From: Halomonas halophila | GTDB taxonomy: Bacteria; Pseudomonadota; Gammaproteobacteria; Pseudomonadales; Halomonadaceae | DNA: 64,000 nucleotides | NCBI RefSeq assembly: GCF_030406665.1 | Contig: NZ_CP129121.1 | Coordinates: forward strand, 744,001-808,000 | Direction of reading: 5' to 3' | Shown here: piece after piece, positions 34,579-43,190 of the stretch | Layout: every line of letters starts with the position of its first letter | How positions within the stretch are numbered: the first letter of the stretch is position 1 | The notes under the pieces: model-generated | The model's database searches: none | What the model saw: only the letters and a program-made list of their open reading frames with translations | What the model was told of the DNA's origin: nothing | Translations under genes and position numbers: made by a program

Positions 34579-35433
34579 ATGACAGAACAGGTGATGGCCG
34601 CCATCGACGGCTCGCAGTTTTCCGAGGGCGTCTGCGACTACGCCGCCTGGGCCAGTCAGGCGCTGGAGGCGCCGCTGACCTTCCTGCACGTGGTCGACAA
34701 CCACCCCCAGACCGCCGAGGCGGATCTCTCCGGCAACATCGGGCTGGGCTCCCGCGAGCACCTGCTCGAGGAACTCTCTCAGCTCGATGAGCAGCGCGCC
34801 AAGGTGGCCCAGGAGCAGGGCCGGCTGATGCTCAAGGCGGCCCAGGAGCGCGCCGTCGAGGACGGCGTGGCGGAGCCCGGCAGCCGCCAGCGCAACGGCA
34901 CCCTGGTCGAGACCCTCGCCGAGCTGGAGGACGAGATCCGCCTGCTGGTGGTGGGCAAGCGCGGCGGCAGCGCCCACCAGGACAGCGAGCACCTGGGCTC
35001 CAACCTCGAGCGGGTGGTGCGCGGCCAGCATCGCCCGATCCTGGTGGTGCCTCAGGCCTTCAAGCGCCCCGAGAAGGTGATGATCGCCTTCGACGGCAGC
35101 AATACCACCCGCAAGGGCGTCGAGCTGCTGGCGAAGAGCCCGCTGTTCGCCGGCATCGCCTGCCACGTGGTGATCGTCGGCGCCGAGACCGGCGACAACC
35201 GCTCCCAGCTCGACTGGGCGCTCGCCACCCTGCGCGAGGCCGGCCACGAGGCCGAGGGCGCGATCCGCGCCGGCGAGGTGGAGGAGACCCTGCGTGCCTA
35301 CAAGGACGAGCACGACATCGACCTGGTGGTGATGGGGGCCTACGGCCATTCCCGCATCCGTCACCTGCTGGTGGGCAGCACCACCACCGCCATGCTGCGC
35401 CACGCCAGCGTGCCGGTGCTGCTGCTGCGCTGA
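34579..35433 (+). CDS. Tandem universal stress protein (UspA)
   Basis: This 284-aa cytoplasmic protein has two Usp domains (about 1-150 and 160-284). The second shows the ATP-binding pattern VVMGAYGHSRIRHLLVGSTT; the first has LLVVGKRGGSAHQDSEHLGS in the equivalent place. The start at ATG 34579 gives the typical MTEQVMAAIDGSQFSEGVCD. Tandem Usp proteins next to SulP transporters are common in marine gammaproteobacteria. A strong terminator follows. Confidence 0.9.
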   Translation: MTEQVMAAIDGSQFSEGVCDYAAWASQALEAPLTFLHVVDNHPQTAEADLSGNIGLGSREHLLEELSQLDEQRAKVAQEQGRLMLKAAQERAVEDGVAEPGSRQRNGTLVETLAELEDEIRLLVVGKRGGSAHQDSEHLGSNLERVVRGQHRPILVVPQAFKRPEKVMIAFDGSNTTRKGVELLAKSPLFAGIACHVVIVGAETGDNRSQLDWALATLREAGHEAEGAIRAGEVEETLRAYKDEHDIDLVVMGAYGHSRIRHLLVGSTTTAMLRHASVPVLLLR

Positions 35434-35453
35434 GCCGCGTCATCGCGCTTCAG

Positions 35454-35478
35454 GGCCCCGCCATGGCGGGGCCTTTTC
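35454..35478 (+). terminator. Rho-independent terminator after the Usp gene
   Basis: An 8-bp stem (35454-35461 with 35466-35473) closed by a CATG loop is followed by TTTTCGTG. It lies 20 nt past the Usp stop and ends the sulP-side genes. Confidence 0.8.
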
Positions 35479-35527
35479 GTGTCATCGCGCCTGTTACCGT
35501 GATGTGTCAGGGCACCGGGAGAACACC

Positions 35528-36715
35528 ATGAGCTATCGCACCCTGCTGAGGGACCATCGGGGGCTGATGGGCATCGCCGTGCTGGCGATGTTCTCGTCGA
35601 GCCTGGGGCAGAGCTTCTTCGTCGGCCTGTTCCAGGCGCCCATCGCCGAACGGCTGGGCTTCTCCGCCGGCGAGTTCGGCACCGCCTATTCGCTGGTCAC
35701 CCTGGCCGCCGGCTTCGCCATGCTGCGCCTGGGGCCCGCCATCGACTGGGTGGCGCCGCGCCGCTTCGCGCTGGCCATCCTGGCGGCGCTGGGCATCGGC
35801 ATCCTGCTGCTGACCGCCTCGCCCTGGTGGCCGCTGGGGCTGCTTGGCCTGGGGCTGGTGCGCCTGTGCGGCCAGGGCATGATGAGCCACCTCGGCAACA
35901 CCCTGGCCGGGCGCGAGTTCGAGGGACTGCGCGGTCGGGCCCTGGGGCTCGCCGGCATGGGGCTGATGCTCGGCGAGACCCTGCTGCCGCCGCTGGTGGC
36001 GGGGCTGCTGGTGTGGCTCGGCTGGCGCGAGCTGTGGTGGGGGCTGGCCGCGGTGCTGGCGGCGCTGTGGGTACTCGTGCTGATGCGGGCGCCCTGGCCC
36101 GAGGCGCCCGGCGCACGCCCCGACAGGGCCGCGGCGGCGCAGGGGCCGAGGCCGTTTCGCGATGCACGCTTCTGGCGCCTGCTGCCGCTGCTGATGACCC
36201 TGCCGGTGGCCATGACCGGGCTGTTCATCTATCAGGCGCAGCTGACCTCGTCGATGGGCAGCTCGCTGGCGATCTATTCCCTGGCGCTGACCGGCATGGG
36301 GCTCGCCAAGCTGCCCGGCGCGCTGCTCGGCGGGCACTGGGTGGATCGGCTGGGCGCGGTGCGCCTGGCCAGGCTCTATCTGCTGCCCTTCGCGCTGGGG
36401 CTGGTGCTGGCGCTCACCCTGGGCGGCCATCTGGCGATCTGGGCGCTGATGGTCGGCGGCGGGCTCGCCATGGGGTCTCAGGAATCCATCGCCACCAGCC
36501 TGCTGGTGCGGCTGTGGGGCGCCGAACATCTGGGGCGGGTACGGGCCACGCTGAGCGCGGCCATGGTCTTCTCCACCGGCATCGCCCCGGCGGTGCTCGG
36601 CGTGGCGCTGGATCTGGGGGCGTCCTTCTCGCTGGTGCTGGCCGGCATGCTGGCGCTGTTGGTTGGCGGCTGGTGCCTGGCCCAGGGCGTGCTGCGTCAG
36701 GCCGCCGATACCTGA
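35528..36715 (+). CDS. MFS transporter
   Basis: This is a 395-aa inner-membrane transporter with 12 predicted hydrophobic segments and a basic loop after segment 2 (GPAIDWVAPRRFALAILAAL) typical of the major facilitator superfamily. A second conserved loop is GGHWVDRLGAVRLARLYLLP. The start at ATG 35528 has GGGAG upstream. The gene overlaps the convergent DoxX gene by 19 nt at its 3' end. Substrate unknown. Confidence 0.88.
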   Translation: MSYRTLLRDHRGLMGIAVLAMFSSSLGQSFFVGLFQAPIAERLGFSAGEFGTAYSLVTLAAGFAMLRLGPAIDWVAPRRFALAILAALGIGILLLTASPWWPLGLLGLGLVRLCGQGMMSHLGNTLAGREFEGLRGRALGLAGMGLMLGETLLPPLVAGLLVWLGWRELWWGLAAVLAALWVLVLMRAPWPEAPGARPDRAAAAQGPRPFRDARFWRLLPLLMTLPVAMTGLFIYQAQLTSSMGSSLAIYSLALTGMGLAKLPGALLGGHWVDRLGAVRLARLYLLPFALGLVLALTLGGHLAIWALMVGGGLAMGSQESIATSLLVRLWGAEHLGRVRATLSAAMVFSTGIAPAVLGVALDLGASFSLVLAGMLALLVGGWCLAQGVLRQAADT

Positions 36716-37167
36716 CGGCCCAGCAGGCGGCTTAACAGGCGATCCAGCGACAGCGCGCCGGGGCCGCGCAGCAGCAGGGTCAGCAGCCCCGTGGCCCAGA
36801 GGCCGTGGGTGACCCAGGCATCGGGATAGACGAACGTCTGGATCACCAGCGTCATGAGCAGCAGGCCCAGGGCGGCCAGGCGGGTCGCCAGGCCCGCCCA
36901 CAGCAGCAGCGACAGCCCGAACTCGGCCAGCGTCGCCAGCCAGGCGGCGAGCACCGGCGAGATCAGCGGCAGGGCGTACTCGTGCTCGAACAGGAAGAAG
37001 GTGCTCTGGGCGATCGAGAAGCCGTCGACCTTGGTCAGCGCCGAACGGAAGAAGACGCTACCGAGCACGATGCGCGCCAGCAGGGCCACGAGATCGAAGG
37101 GCAGCCGGTCGAGGGCCGGCTCGAGGCGGCGATAGTAGAGGCGCAGTGGCATCAGCAGCACGTTCAT
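36697..37167 (-). CDS. bufD: DoxX-family membrane protein of the bufferin operon (BufD)
   Basis: This is a 156-aa membrane protein with four hydrophobic segments. The DoxX pattern is LVALLARIVLGSVFFRSALT followed by LISPVLAAWLATLAEFGLSL. Its ATG at 37167 overlaps the stop of the DUF2063 gene (ATGA). DoxX proteins are the usual fourth member of DUF2282/DUF692/DUF2063 operons, where their role is unclear. The gene overlaps the convergent MFS gene by 19 nt. Confidence 0.85.
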   Translation of the reverse strand: MNVLLMPLRLYYRRLEPALDRLPFDLVALLARIVLGSVFFRSALTKVDGFSIAQSTFFLFEHEYALPLISPVLAAWLATLAEFGLSLLLWAGLATRLAALGLLLMTLVIQTFVYPDAWVTHGLWATGLLTLLLRGPGALSLDRLLSRLLGRQVSAA

Positions 37168-37949
37168 GGGGCGGCCTCCTCGTTCGGCTCGTCATCACTG
37201 GGCGCGGCATGGCGCTCGCACAGCGCGCCGAGGCCGAGCAGGGTGCCCAGTGCCTCGCCGGCCGCCGTCTCGCCGTGGGCCTCGGCGACCGTCGCCAGCG
37301 CGTCGCCCAGGGCCGCGCCGGGATGCTCCCGAAGCCTGCGATACAGCGTGGCGGTGACGGCGTCGATTGGCGTCAGCAGCACGCGCTCGCCGTGGCGCAC
37401 CGCTAGCCAGTCCTCCTCGCCGGCGACGACGGGGTCGTCCGTCGCCTCGTCCTGCTCCAGTCGCTGCCACAGCGTGCCCACCGCGAAGCGACAGCGCACT
37501 CGCCGCGTGGCCGGCCGCGGCGTCACGCACAGGCGTGCCGGGTCGGGATGCTCGGCCAGCCGGGTGGCGTCCAGGGCCGGCGCCTCGGCGGCATGGCCGA
37601 CGTCGAGCCGGGCGCGCTCCAGCCGGCAGACGTCGCTCGCGTAGCGATGGCCGGCCAGCGGCGGCAGGTCGTCCAGGAAGTCGGCGAAGCCGGCGCCGTA
37701 GCGAGATAACCGCGGCTCCCGGGGCAGGTGATCGCGGGCGTAGTCGCCGGCCGCGGCGGCGAAGTAGCGCGGGCCGAGCAGGGTTCGGGTATGGGGAAAG
37801 GCGGTGGCCAGGGCCTCGATCAGGCTCTGACGGACGTTGTTGCGATACACGTCGAGTCCCGCGCGCGTGCCCAGTTCGGCGGGCGTCTCGACACCGGGGG
37901 CGCGCAGGGCGGCGGCGAAGCGTCGCTGCCAGTCGGCCAGGGCGATCAT
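37164..37949 (-). CDS. bufC: DUF2063 / HvfC-type partner of the MNIO enzyme (BufC)
   Basis: This 261-aa protein begins MIALADWQRRFAAALRAPGV and has the DUF2063 core (VYRNNVRQSLIEALATAFPH, GPRYFAAAAGDYARDHLPRE). In characterised systems HvfC/BufC binds the precursor leader and the DUF692 enzyme and is needed for modification. The ATG at 37949 overlaps the bufB stop (ATGA), and its stop overlaps bufD, so the three are tightly coupled. Confidence 0.87.
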   Translation of the reverse strand: MIALADWQRRFAAALRAPGVETPAELGTRAGLDVYRNNVRQSLIEALATAFPHTRTLLGPRYFAAAAGDYARDHLPREPRLSRYGAGFADFLDDLPPLAGHRYASDVCRLERARLDVGHAAEAPALDATRLAEHPDPARLCVTPRPATRRVRCRFAVGTLWQRLEQDEATDDPVVAGEEDWLAVRHGERVLLTPIDAVTATLYRRLREHPGAALGDALATVAEAHGETAAGEALGTLLGLGALCERHAAPSDDEPNEEAAP

Positions 37950-38827
37950 GCCGGCATCCTCCTCGGCGCCTTGTCCCGTGACGCCTCGCCCGGCAGGGCG
38001 GTGGCGCGATGGGCACGGGCCAGCTCGGCCTCCTCGAGCCAGCGATCGAGCGTCGGCACGTTGGCGTCCCACTCGATCAGGGTCGGCGCCTCGGGGGCGG
38101 CGGGCGCCCAGCGGCGATACAGCGACCAGACGGCCTCGGTGACCGGGCCGCCGTGGTCGTCGATGCGCAGCGGCGGCTCGACGGCGGTGTCGAGGCTATG
38201 GCCGGCCAGGTGCATCTCACCCACGGCCTGCCAGGGCAGGGCGGCCAGGTAGGCGTCGAGGTCGCGCCCCAGGTTATGGGCGCAGATATAGGCATTGTTG
38301 AGGTCCAGCAGTAGCCCGCAGCCGGTGCGGGCCACCAGCTCGGTGAGGAAGTCGGCCTCGTCGAGCGTGTTGATCGGGATCGTCACGTAGAGGCTGGGGT
38401 TCTCGATCAGCAGCCGGCGCCCCAGCGCCTGCTGGACGATGTCGATATTGCGGGCGAGCAGCGTCAGGCTCTCCTCGGTGAGCGGCACCGGCAGCAGGTC
38501 GTTGTAGCAGTCGCCGTCGAGCCGGCTCCAGGCCAGGTGCTCCGAGACCAGCGCCGGCGATAGCCGATTCACCAGCTCGACCAGCCGGGCGAGGTGCGCC
38601 GGGTCGGGGCGCTCGGCGCCGCCCAGCGACAGCCCCACGCCGTGTACCGAGAGCGGATAGCGCTCGGCCAGTTCAAGGAGCTCCTCGCGGGCGGGACCAC
38701 CCGCGCTCATGTGGTTCTCGGCATGCAGCTCCAGGAAATCCGCCGTCCGGGGGGCGGCGAGCAGCGCCTGTGCATGCTGCGGCTTGAAGCCGATGCCCAC
38801 GGCATTCGGCGTCAGGGACGGTGACAT
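37946..38827 (-). CDS. bufB: DUF692 multinuclear iron oxidase (MNIO), HvfB/BufB type
   Basis: This 293-aa TIM-barrel enzyme belongs to the MNIO (DUF692) group, which uses a cluster of iron ions to modify cysteines in peptide precursors. Likely metal ligands are in FLELHAENHM, LSVHGVGLSLGG, LVSEHLAWS, RLLIENPSLYV, LLLDLNNAYICAHN, MHLAGHS, RIDDHGGPV and LIEWDANVP. AAGGAGA precedes ATG 38827. It follows the precursor gene by 51 nt. Confidence 0.92.
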   Translation of the reverse strand: MSPSLTPNAVGIGFKPQHAQALLAAPRTADFLELHAENHMSAGGPAREELLELAERYPLSVHGVGLSLGGAERPDPAHLARLVELVNRLSPALVSEHLAWSRLDGDCYNDLLPVPLTEESLTLLARNIDIVQQALGRRLLIENPSLYVTIPINTLDEADFLTELVARTGCGLLLDLNNAYICAHNLGRDLDAYLAALPWQAVGEMHLAGHSLDTAVEPPLRIDDHGGPVTEAVWSLYRRWAPAAPEAPTLIEWDANVPTLDRWLEEAELARAHRATALPGEASRDKAPRRMPA

Positions 38828-38878
38828 GGCGATCTCCTTGTCAGCGCCGGCCCGCCGCGTGGCGGGCCGGCATGGCCA

Positions 38879-39160
38879 TCAGGGACGCTCGATCTCGCTC
38901 AGGCTGCCCATACCGTGGGGCGTCTCGATGCTGGTGCAGGTGCCTTCCGGCACCAGCGTCCAGGCGTTGCCCTGGTAGTCCACGGTGGAGGTGCCGGCGC
39001 AGGTGGTGCCCGGGCCCGCCTTGCAGTCGTTCTGGCCGGCCAGGGCCACGCCGTAGCACTTCTCCATGGCTTCGTCGTCCTGGGCCTGGGCGGCGCTCAT
39101 GGCGCCCGCCTGGGCGATGGCGGTGGTGAACACGGCAGCCAGCATGGTGGAACGCTTCAT
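38879..39160 (-). CDS. bufA: DUF2282 bufferin-type RiPP precursor (BufA)
   Basis: This is a 93-aa secreted precursor. Residues 1-26 are a Sec signal peptide ending SAAQAQ. The mature part has four cysteines, Cys35 (MEKCYG), Cys46 (GQNDCKAG), Cys54 (GTTCAGT) and Cys75 (PEGTCTS), in the DUF2282 pattern. In related bacteria such cysteines are turned by BufB/BufC into copper-binding heterocycles, and the product protects against copper. A signal peptide on a RiPP precursor is a hallmark of this group. It leads the operon bufABCD. Confidence 0.87.
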   Translation of the reverse strand: MKRSTMLAAVFTTAIAQAGAMSAAQAQDDEAMEKCYGVALAGQNDCKAGPGTTCAGTSTVDYQGNAWTLVPEGTCTSIETPHGMGSLSEIERP

Positions 39161-39459
39161 GGGATCTCTCCTTCTGGGTCGTCGGGTGCGCCTCGTGGCG
39201 ATTCGCCTGATACGCCCTGCTCTGTCGTGGCGATGGGGAAAAACTTACAGCGCGACAATCGCACGACGATGTTCATGCCGCTGAAGGCAGAGGAAGCATG
39301 AATGCCTCATCATTCATTTGGATGATATTTCTGCTTTAGTTTCGAAGATTGGTTGATATTGCTATATATGTGAAAAACTTTGGTAGGCATGACGGGTCGC
39401 TAAGCCTTGCACTGCTGTAAGATCGAGGGCCTTTTTTTATCGACTTCAGGAGCGATGCC
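39161..39459. promoter_or_regulatory. AT-rich divergent region between bufA and ridA
   Basis: This 299-bp gap is markedly AT-rich from about 39240 to 39430. On the minus strand GTAAG (39248-39244), 16 bases, then CGAC (39227-39224) resembles the GTAA-N16-CGA pattern of ECF-sigma promoters and lies about 65 nt before the bufA ATG. AT-rich stretches near 39300-39380 probably hold promoters for ridA. No gene is evident. Confidence 0.35.
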
Positions 39460-39822
39460 ATGACCCTCCAGCGCCATGACACCAAGGCCCGCATGAGCCG
39501 GGCCGTGATCCACAACGGCGTGGCCTACCTGTGCGGCCAGGTGGCCGGCCCCGAGGCCCGCCAGGGCGACATCACCGAGCAGACCGAGAGCATGCTGGCC
39601 CGCGTCGATGGCCTGCTGGCCGAGATCGGCTCCGACCGCGAGCACCTGCTGACCGCCACCGTCTACCTCAAGGACGGCAACGACGTCGCGGCCATGAACG
39701 CCGTGTGGGACGCCTGGGTGCCCGAGGGCCACGCCCCGGCGCGTACCTGCGTTTGCGCGCCGCTGCCGGCCGACGAGCTCCGGGTCGAGGTCACCGTCAC
39801 CGCCCTGGTAAAGGACGCCTGA
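39460..39822 (+). CDS. ridA: RidA-family (YjgF) enamine/imine deaminase
   Basis: RidA proteins hydrolyse reactive 2-aminoacrylate and related enamines from PLP enzymes. This 120-aa protein has HNGVAYLCGQVAGPEARQGD, the central helix region EQTESMLARVDGLLAEIGSD and the conserved Arg95 in HAPARTCVCA. AGGAG lies seven bases before ATG 39460. It is monocistronic with its own terminator. Enamine stress could come from the several PLP enzymes nearby, but that link is speculative. Confidence 0.88.
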   Translation: MTLQRHDTKARMSRAVIHNGVAYLCGQVAGPEARQGDITEQTESMLARVDGLLAEIGSDREHLLTATVYLKDGNDVAAMNAVWDAWVPEGHAPARTCVCAPLPADELRVEVTVTALVKDA

Positions 39823-39869
39823 GCCGGCGTTCGAGCAGCCGCTTCCTGAGCGAGCGGCCATGAAATGCT

Positions 39870-39900
39870 AAAAGGCCGACGCATCATGCGTCGGCCTTTT
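39870..39900. terminator. Bidirectional terminator between ridA and the PhnE-like gene
   Basis: A perfect 14-bp stem (39870-39883 with 39887-39900), loop TCA, includes an A-tract on one side and a T-tract on the other, so it can terminate both converging transcripts. Confidence 0.88.
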
Positions 39901-39928
39901 TCGTTGGCGTCACTGCCTGACGATCGGT

Positions 39929-41440
39929 TCAGCGCAGGCAGGGGTCTTCGAGCGGCACCTCCCGGGGCCTGAGCCGGCGCGAGAGGGCATCCACGGCGAT
40001 GTTGAGCCCGGCGGTGACCAGCAGCAGGAAGGCCGCGGTGTCGAACATCAGGTACTGGAAGTTCTCGTCGATGTAGTAACCGAGCGTCGCCACCCCCAGC
40101 ATGCCGAGGATCGCCGTCTCGCGCAGGATCACCTCGGCGCGGTAGTAGAGCAGCGCCAGCAGGCTCGGATAGACCCGCGGCAGCAGCTCGTAGGCCAGCC
40201 GGCCCGAGGCGGGCAGCCCCGGCATGCCGGGCTCCAGGCCGTCGGCGTGGCGGGCGGCGAGGAAGGCGATCAACGCGCCGTTGTGCAGCGCCAGCGCCAG
40301 CCAGGCGGGCAGCAGCGAGGGGCCGAGCAGCAGCAGGAAGACGAAGGCCAGCATCAGTTCCGGCGTCGAGCGCAGCAGCACCAGCAGCCCGCGGCCGGCC
40401 AGCCGGGTCGCCGGATGGCCGAAGTGGCGGCTGGCCAGCGGCCACAGCGCCATCGCCACCAGCAGCGCGCCGACGGTGCCGAGCAGCGCCAGCAGCAGGG
40501 TGTTGCCGATGGCCGGGCCGAGCTTGGGGATGCTCGCGAACCAGTCGACCAGCCCCGCCCAGTCGCTCGCCAGCAGCGGCGCGGGCCACAGGTCCTGGCT
40601 GACGAAGCGCCACAAGAGCCCGCCGTCCACCGCCGGCCAGGGGCCGAGCAGGAAGACGCCGCCGACCAGCAGCAGCGGCACCAGCCGCCGGTGGCTCCAC
40701 CAGGGCAGGGTGGCGATCAGCAGGTAGAAGCACCACAGCAGGGCGCCGGCCTCGGGATAGCGTCCCTCGCGGAAGGCGGTCTCGAGCTGGAAGCCCAGCG
40801 TCGGCAGGCCGACGAAGCCCAGCAGCACGCTGGCGCGCAGGCCGCACTCGAAGCGGTAGCGGGTGTAGGCGGCGAGCTGGGTCCAGGCCAGCGGCAGCTC
40901 GGCGTAGAGGAAGCGCGACAGCCGGCCGACGCCGGGCGGCAGGGCATCGGCCGGCGCGCGCGGGGTCTGCTCGAGGATCTCGGCGAACACCTTGGCGAAG
41001 ATGCCGGCGTAGGGAATCGCCAGCGCCGCCAGGGCGGTCAGCGCCGAGAGGCCGAACACCTGCAGGAACAGCAGCGCCCAGAACAGCTCGTGGATGGCGC
41101 GCACGAAGGCGCAGCCGGCGCGCACCAGCCGCGAACGGGCGAACAGCAGCGCCAGCGGAAATCCCAGCACCACGCCGGCCAGCGTGCCCCACAGCGCCAC
41201 CGAGACGGTCAGCCCCAGGGCATGGAAGGGCGACTCGACGCCGGCGAAGTCCGGCCAGGCCAGGCCCTGGAGCATTCGCCCGAGTTCCGTCCACGGGTCG
41301 CGGGTGACCACCGACAGATCGGCCAGCGGCAGCAGCAGCACCGCCAGGGCGATCAGCGTCAGGGTGTGGCGGGCCAGGCGCGGGCCCGTGGCGCGGCCGG
41401 CCAGCCAGGTCGGCCGGCGTGGCAGGGCGATATCGCTCAT
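39929..41440 (-). CDS. PhnE-type ABC permease, two domains fused
   Basis: This 503-aa inner-membrane protein contains two PhnE-like permease domains in tandem. The first (about 70-250) has ALFARSRLVRAGCAFVRAIH and LPPGVGRLSRFLYAELPLAW; the second (about 310-490) has LVLLRSTPELMLAFVFLLLL and ILRETAILGMLGVATLGYYI, both PhnE-like. The ATG at 41440 overlaps the ATPase stop (ATGA). No phosphonate-degrading genes are nearby, so the substrate may be phosphonate, phosphite, selenate or another oxyanion. Confidence 0.82.
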   Translation of the reverse strand: MSDIALPRRPTWLAGRATGPRLARHTLTLIALAVLLLPLADLSVVTRDPWTELGRMLQGLAWPDFAGVESPFHALGLTVSVALWGTLAGVVLGFPLALLFARSRLVRAGCAFVRAIHELFWALLFLQVFGLSALTALAALAIPYAGIFAKVFAEILEQTPRAPADALPPGVGRLSRFLYAELPLAWTQLAAYTRYRFECGLRASVLLGFVGLPTLGFQLETAFREGRYPEAGALLWCFYLLIATLPWWSHRRLVPLLLVGGVFLLGPWPAVDGGLLWRFVSQDLWPAPLLASDWAGLVDWFASIPKLGPAIGNTLLLALLGTVGALLVAMALWPLASRHFGHPATRLAGRGLLVLLRSTPELMLAFVFLLLLGPSLLPAWLALALHNGALIAFLAARHADGLEPGMPGLPASGRLAYELLPRVYPSLLALLYYRAEVILRETAILGMLGVATLGYYIDENFQYLMFDTAAFLLLVTAGLNIAVDALSRRLRPREVPLEDPCLR

Positions 41441-42201
41441 GCGCGCCCCCGGGAACAGGGCAGGGACGCCGGCGAGGGCGCCGCGGGTTCGGGCGTCTCC
41501 CCGGGCGGGACGGTATCGTCGGCGTCCGGGTAGAGGGCGTCGAGGTCGGTCAGGCTCAGCGTCGACGTCGGGGCGTCGATCATCAGCCGGCCGTCGCGCA
41601 CGCCCCAGACGCGGTCGAAGCGGGTCAGCGCCAGCTCGCGCTGGTGCAGGGCGATCACGCTGGTGGTGTGGCGTTCCTCGATCAGTCCCAGCAGGCGGTG
41701 GGCCTGGTGGGGATCGACGCTGGCCACCGGCTCGTCGCCCAGGAACACCTCACGCTGCTGGTAGAGCGCCCGGGCGATGGCGGTGCGCTGGCGCTGGCCG
41801 CCGGACAGCTGCCCCACCGGGCGGCGCATCAGCCCGTCCAGGCCGACCAGCTCGCACAGCGCGGCCACCTCGCCCCAGGGGCCGCGCAGCGGCCGCACCA
41901 GGTTCCACAGATTGGCCAGCGCCGAATGCTCGGCGAGCCGGCCCATGTAGACGTTGTGATAGACCGCCAGCCCCGGCACCAGGCCGTGGTGCTGCGGGCA
42001 CCAGGCGACCGTATCGCCGAGCCGCGTGCGCAGGGCCGCCAGCAGCGTGGACTTGCCGGCCCCGCTGGGGCCAAGCAGAGCGACGCGCTCGCCGCGCGCC
42101 AGCCGCAGATGCACCCGGGGCAGCACCACCCGCTCGCCGTGGCCCAGATCGACGCCGTCGAGCGTCAGCAGTGTCTCGCCCGTGTCTGCCGTCGGCGCCA
42201 T
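41437..42201 (-). CDS. PhnC-type ABC transporter ATPase
   Basis: This 254-aa ATPase has Walker A (LLGPSGAGKSTLLAAL), a PhnC-like WCPQHHGLVPGLAVYHNVYM with Q-loop, signature LSGGQRQRTAIARALYQQ, Walker B REVFLGDEPVASVDP and the switch His in VIALHQRELAL. GDEP replaces the common LDEP, as in PhnC. The start ATG 42201 shares one base with the binding-protein stop. A Pro-rich tail of about 25 residues ends the chain. Confidence 0.87.
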   Translation of the reverse strand: MAPTADTGETLLTLDGVDLGHGERVVLPRVHLRLARGERVALLGPSGAGKSTLLAALRTRLGDTVAWCPQHHGLVPGLAVYHNVYMGRLAEHSALANLWNLVRPLRGPWGEVAALCELVGLDGLMRRPVGQLSGGQRQRTAIARALYQQREVFLGDEPVASVDPHQAHRLLGLIEERHTTSVIALHQRELALTRFDRVWGVRDGRLMIDAPTSTLSLTDLDALYPDADDTVPPGETPEPAAPSPASLPCSRGRA

Positions 42202-43055
42202 CAGCGCAGCAGGCCGAGCTCTTCCGCGACGTCCTCGATCGGCGCGTACATGGTGTTGTCGGCGGGGATGAAGGCCGAACGCGGGAAGCTGTCGAGCAGC
42301 TCGGGGTCGTCCATCGCCAGCAGCGCCTCGCGGACCCGGTCGGAGAAGCCCTCGCCGTAGCGCTCGTCGGCGTCGCCGCGCAGCGTCCACTGGTAGTCGG
42401 GGTAGCTCGGCGTGGTCCAGATCACCTGCACCTGGTCGGTGTCGACGCGGCCATCCTCCACCGCGGCGTCCCACACCGCGTAGTTGACCGCGCCCAGCTC
42501 GTAGGTGCCGGCCTCGACCAGGGCGATGGTGCGCGAGTGATCGCCGGAGAAGCCGACCCGCGAGAACAGCTCGTCCGGCGCCTCGCCGAAGCGCTGACGC
42601 AGGTAGTGCTCGGGCATCAGGCGCCCGGAGGTGGAGGTCTTGGAGCCGAAGGTGAAGCTCATGTCCTCGATCGCGTCGGGCAGCTCGTCCCCTTCTTCCA
42701 GCCCCGTCGACTGGTGGGCGATGAAGTAGGTCTCGAAGGCCGCGTCCTCGGCGCCCTGGGCGATGGCCTGGGAGCCCGGCACCAGGCGGCGCGCCTGGAC
42801 GCCGGAGAGGCCGCCGAACCAGGCCAGCTGGACCTGGTCGTTGCGGAAGGCGGTGACCGCCGCGCCGTAGGACTTCACCGGCACGTATTCCACCTCGACG
42901 TCGAGCCGCTCCTCGAGGTAGTCGGCGACCTTGGAGAAGCGCTCGACCAGGCGCGACTGGTCCTCGTCGGGGATGGCGGTGAAGCGGAAGGTATCGGCGG
43001 CCGCACCCTGGGCGAACAGGGCGAGGGCGGCGGCGGAAGCGGCGATCCAGCGCAT
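42201..43055 (-). CDS. PhnD-type periplasmic substrate-binding protein
   Basis: This 284-aa receptor has a signal peptide (1-20, ending GAAA) and a PhnD-like fold: FTAIPDEDQSRLVERFSKVA, VKSYGAAVTAFRNDQVQLAW, FGGLSGVQARRLVPGSQAI, FGSKTSTSGRLMPEHYL and VNYAVWDAAVEDGRVDTDQV. I recall this particular wording from a subgroup annotated as putative selenate-binding, but no selenium genes are present here. AGGAG lies seven bases before ATG 43055. It is first in the three-gene importer operon. Confidence 0.82.
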   Translation of the reverse strand: MRWIAASAAALALFAQGAAADTFRFTAIPDEDQSRLVERFSKVADYLEERLDVEVEYVPVKSYGAAVTAFRNDQVQLAWFGGLSGVQARRLVPGSQAIAQGAEDAAFETYFIAHQSTGLEEGDELPDAIEDMSFTFGSKTSTSGRLMPEHYLRQRFGEAPDELFSRVGFSGDHSRTIALVEAGTYELGAVNYAVWDAAVEDGRVDTDQVQVIWTTPSYPDYQWTLRGDADERYGEGFSDRVREALLAMDDPELLDSFPRSAFIPADNTMYAPIEDVAEELGLLR

Positions 43056-43190
43056 GGGCGGTCTCCTGGAAGGAAGCGGAAGGGGGTTATTGTTGTGGCT
43101 GGTGGCGGGCATGGCAAGCCTGTCGTCAGGTAACCATTGGACCAAAGGCGCATGACGCGAGGCCCCGGAGCGGCTAGACTCTGTGGCCAT

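Noticed and set aside
39240..39430. Horizontally acquired DNA, suggested by the AT-rich stretch between bufA and ridA
   Set aside because: It is intergenic between divergent genes with normal codon use; promoters account for the composition.
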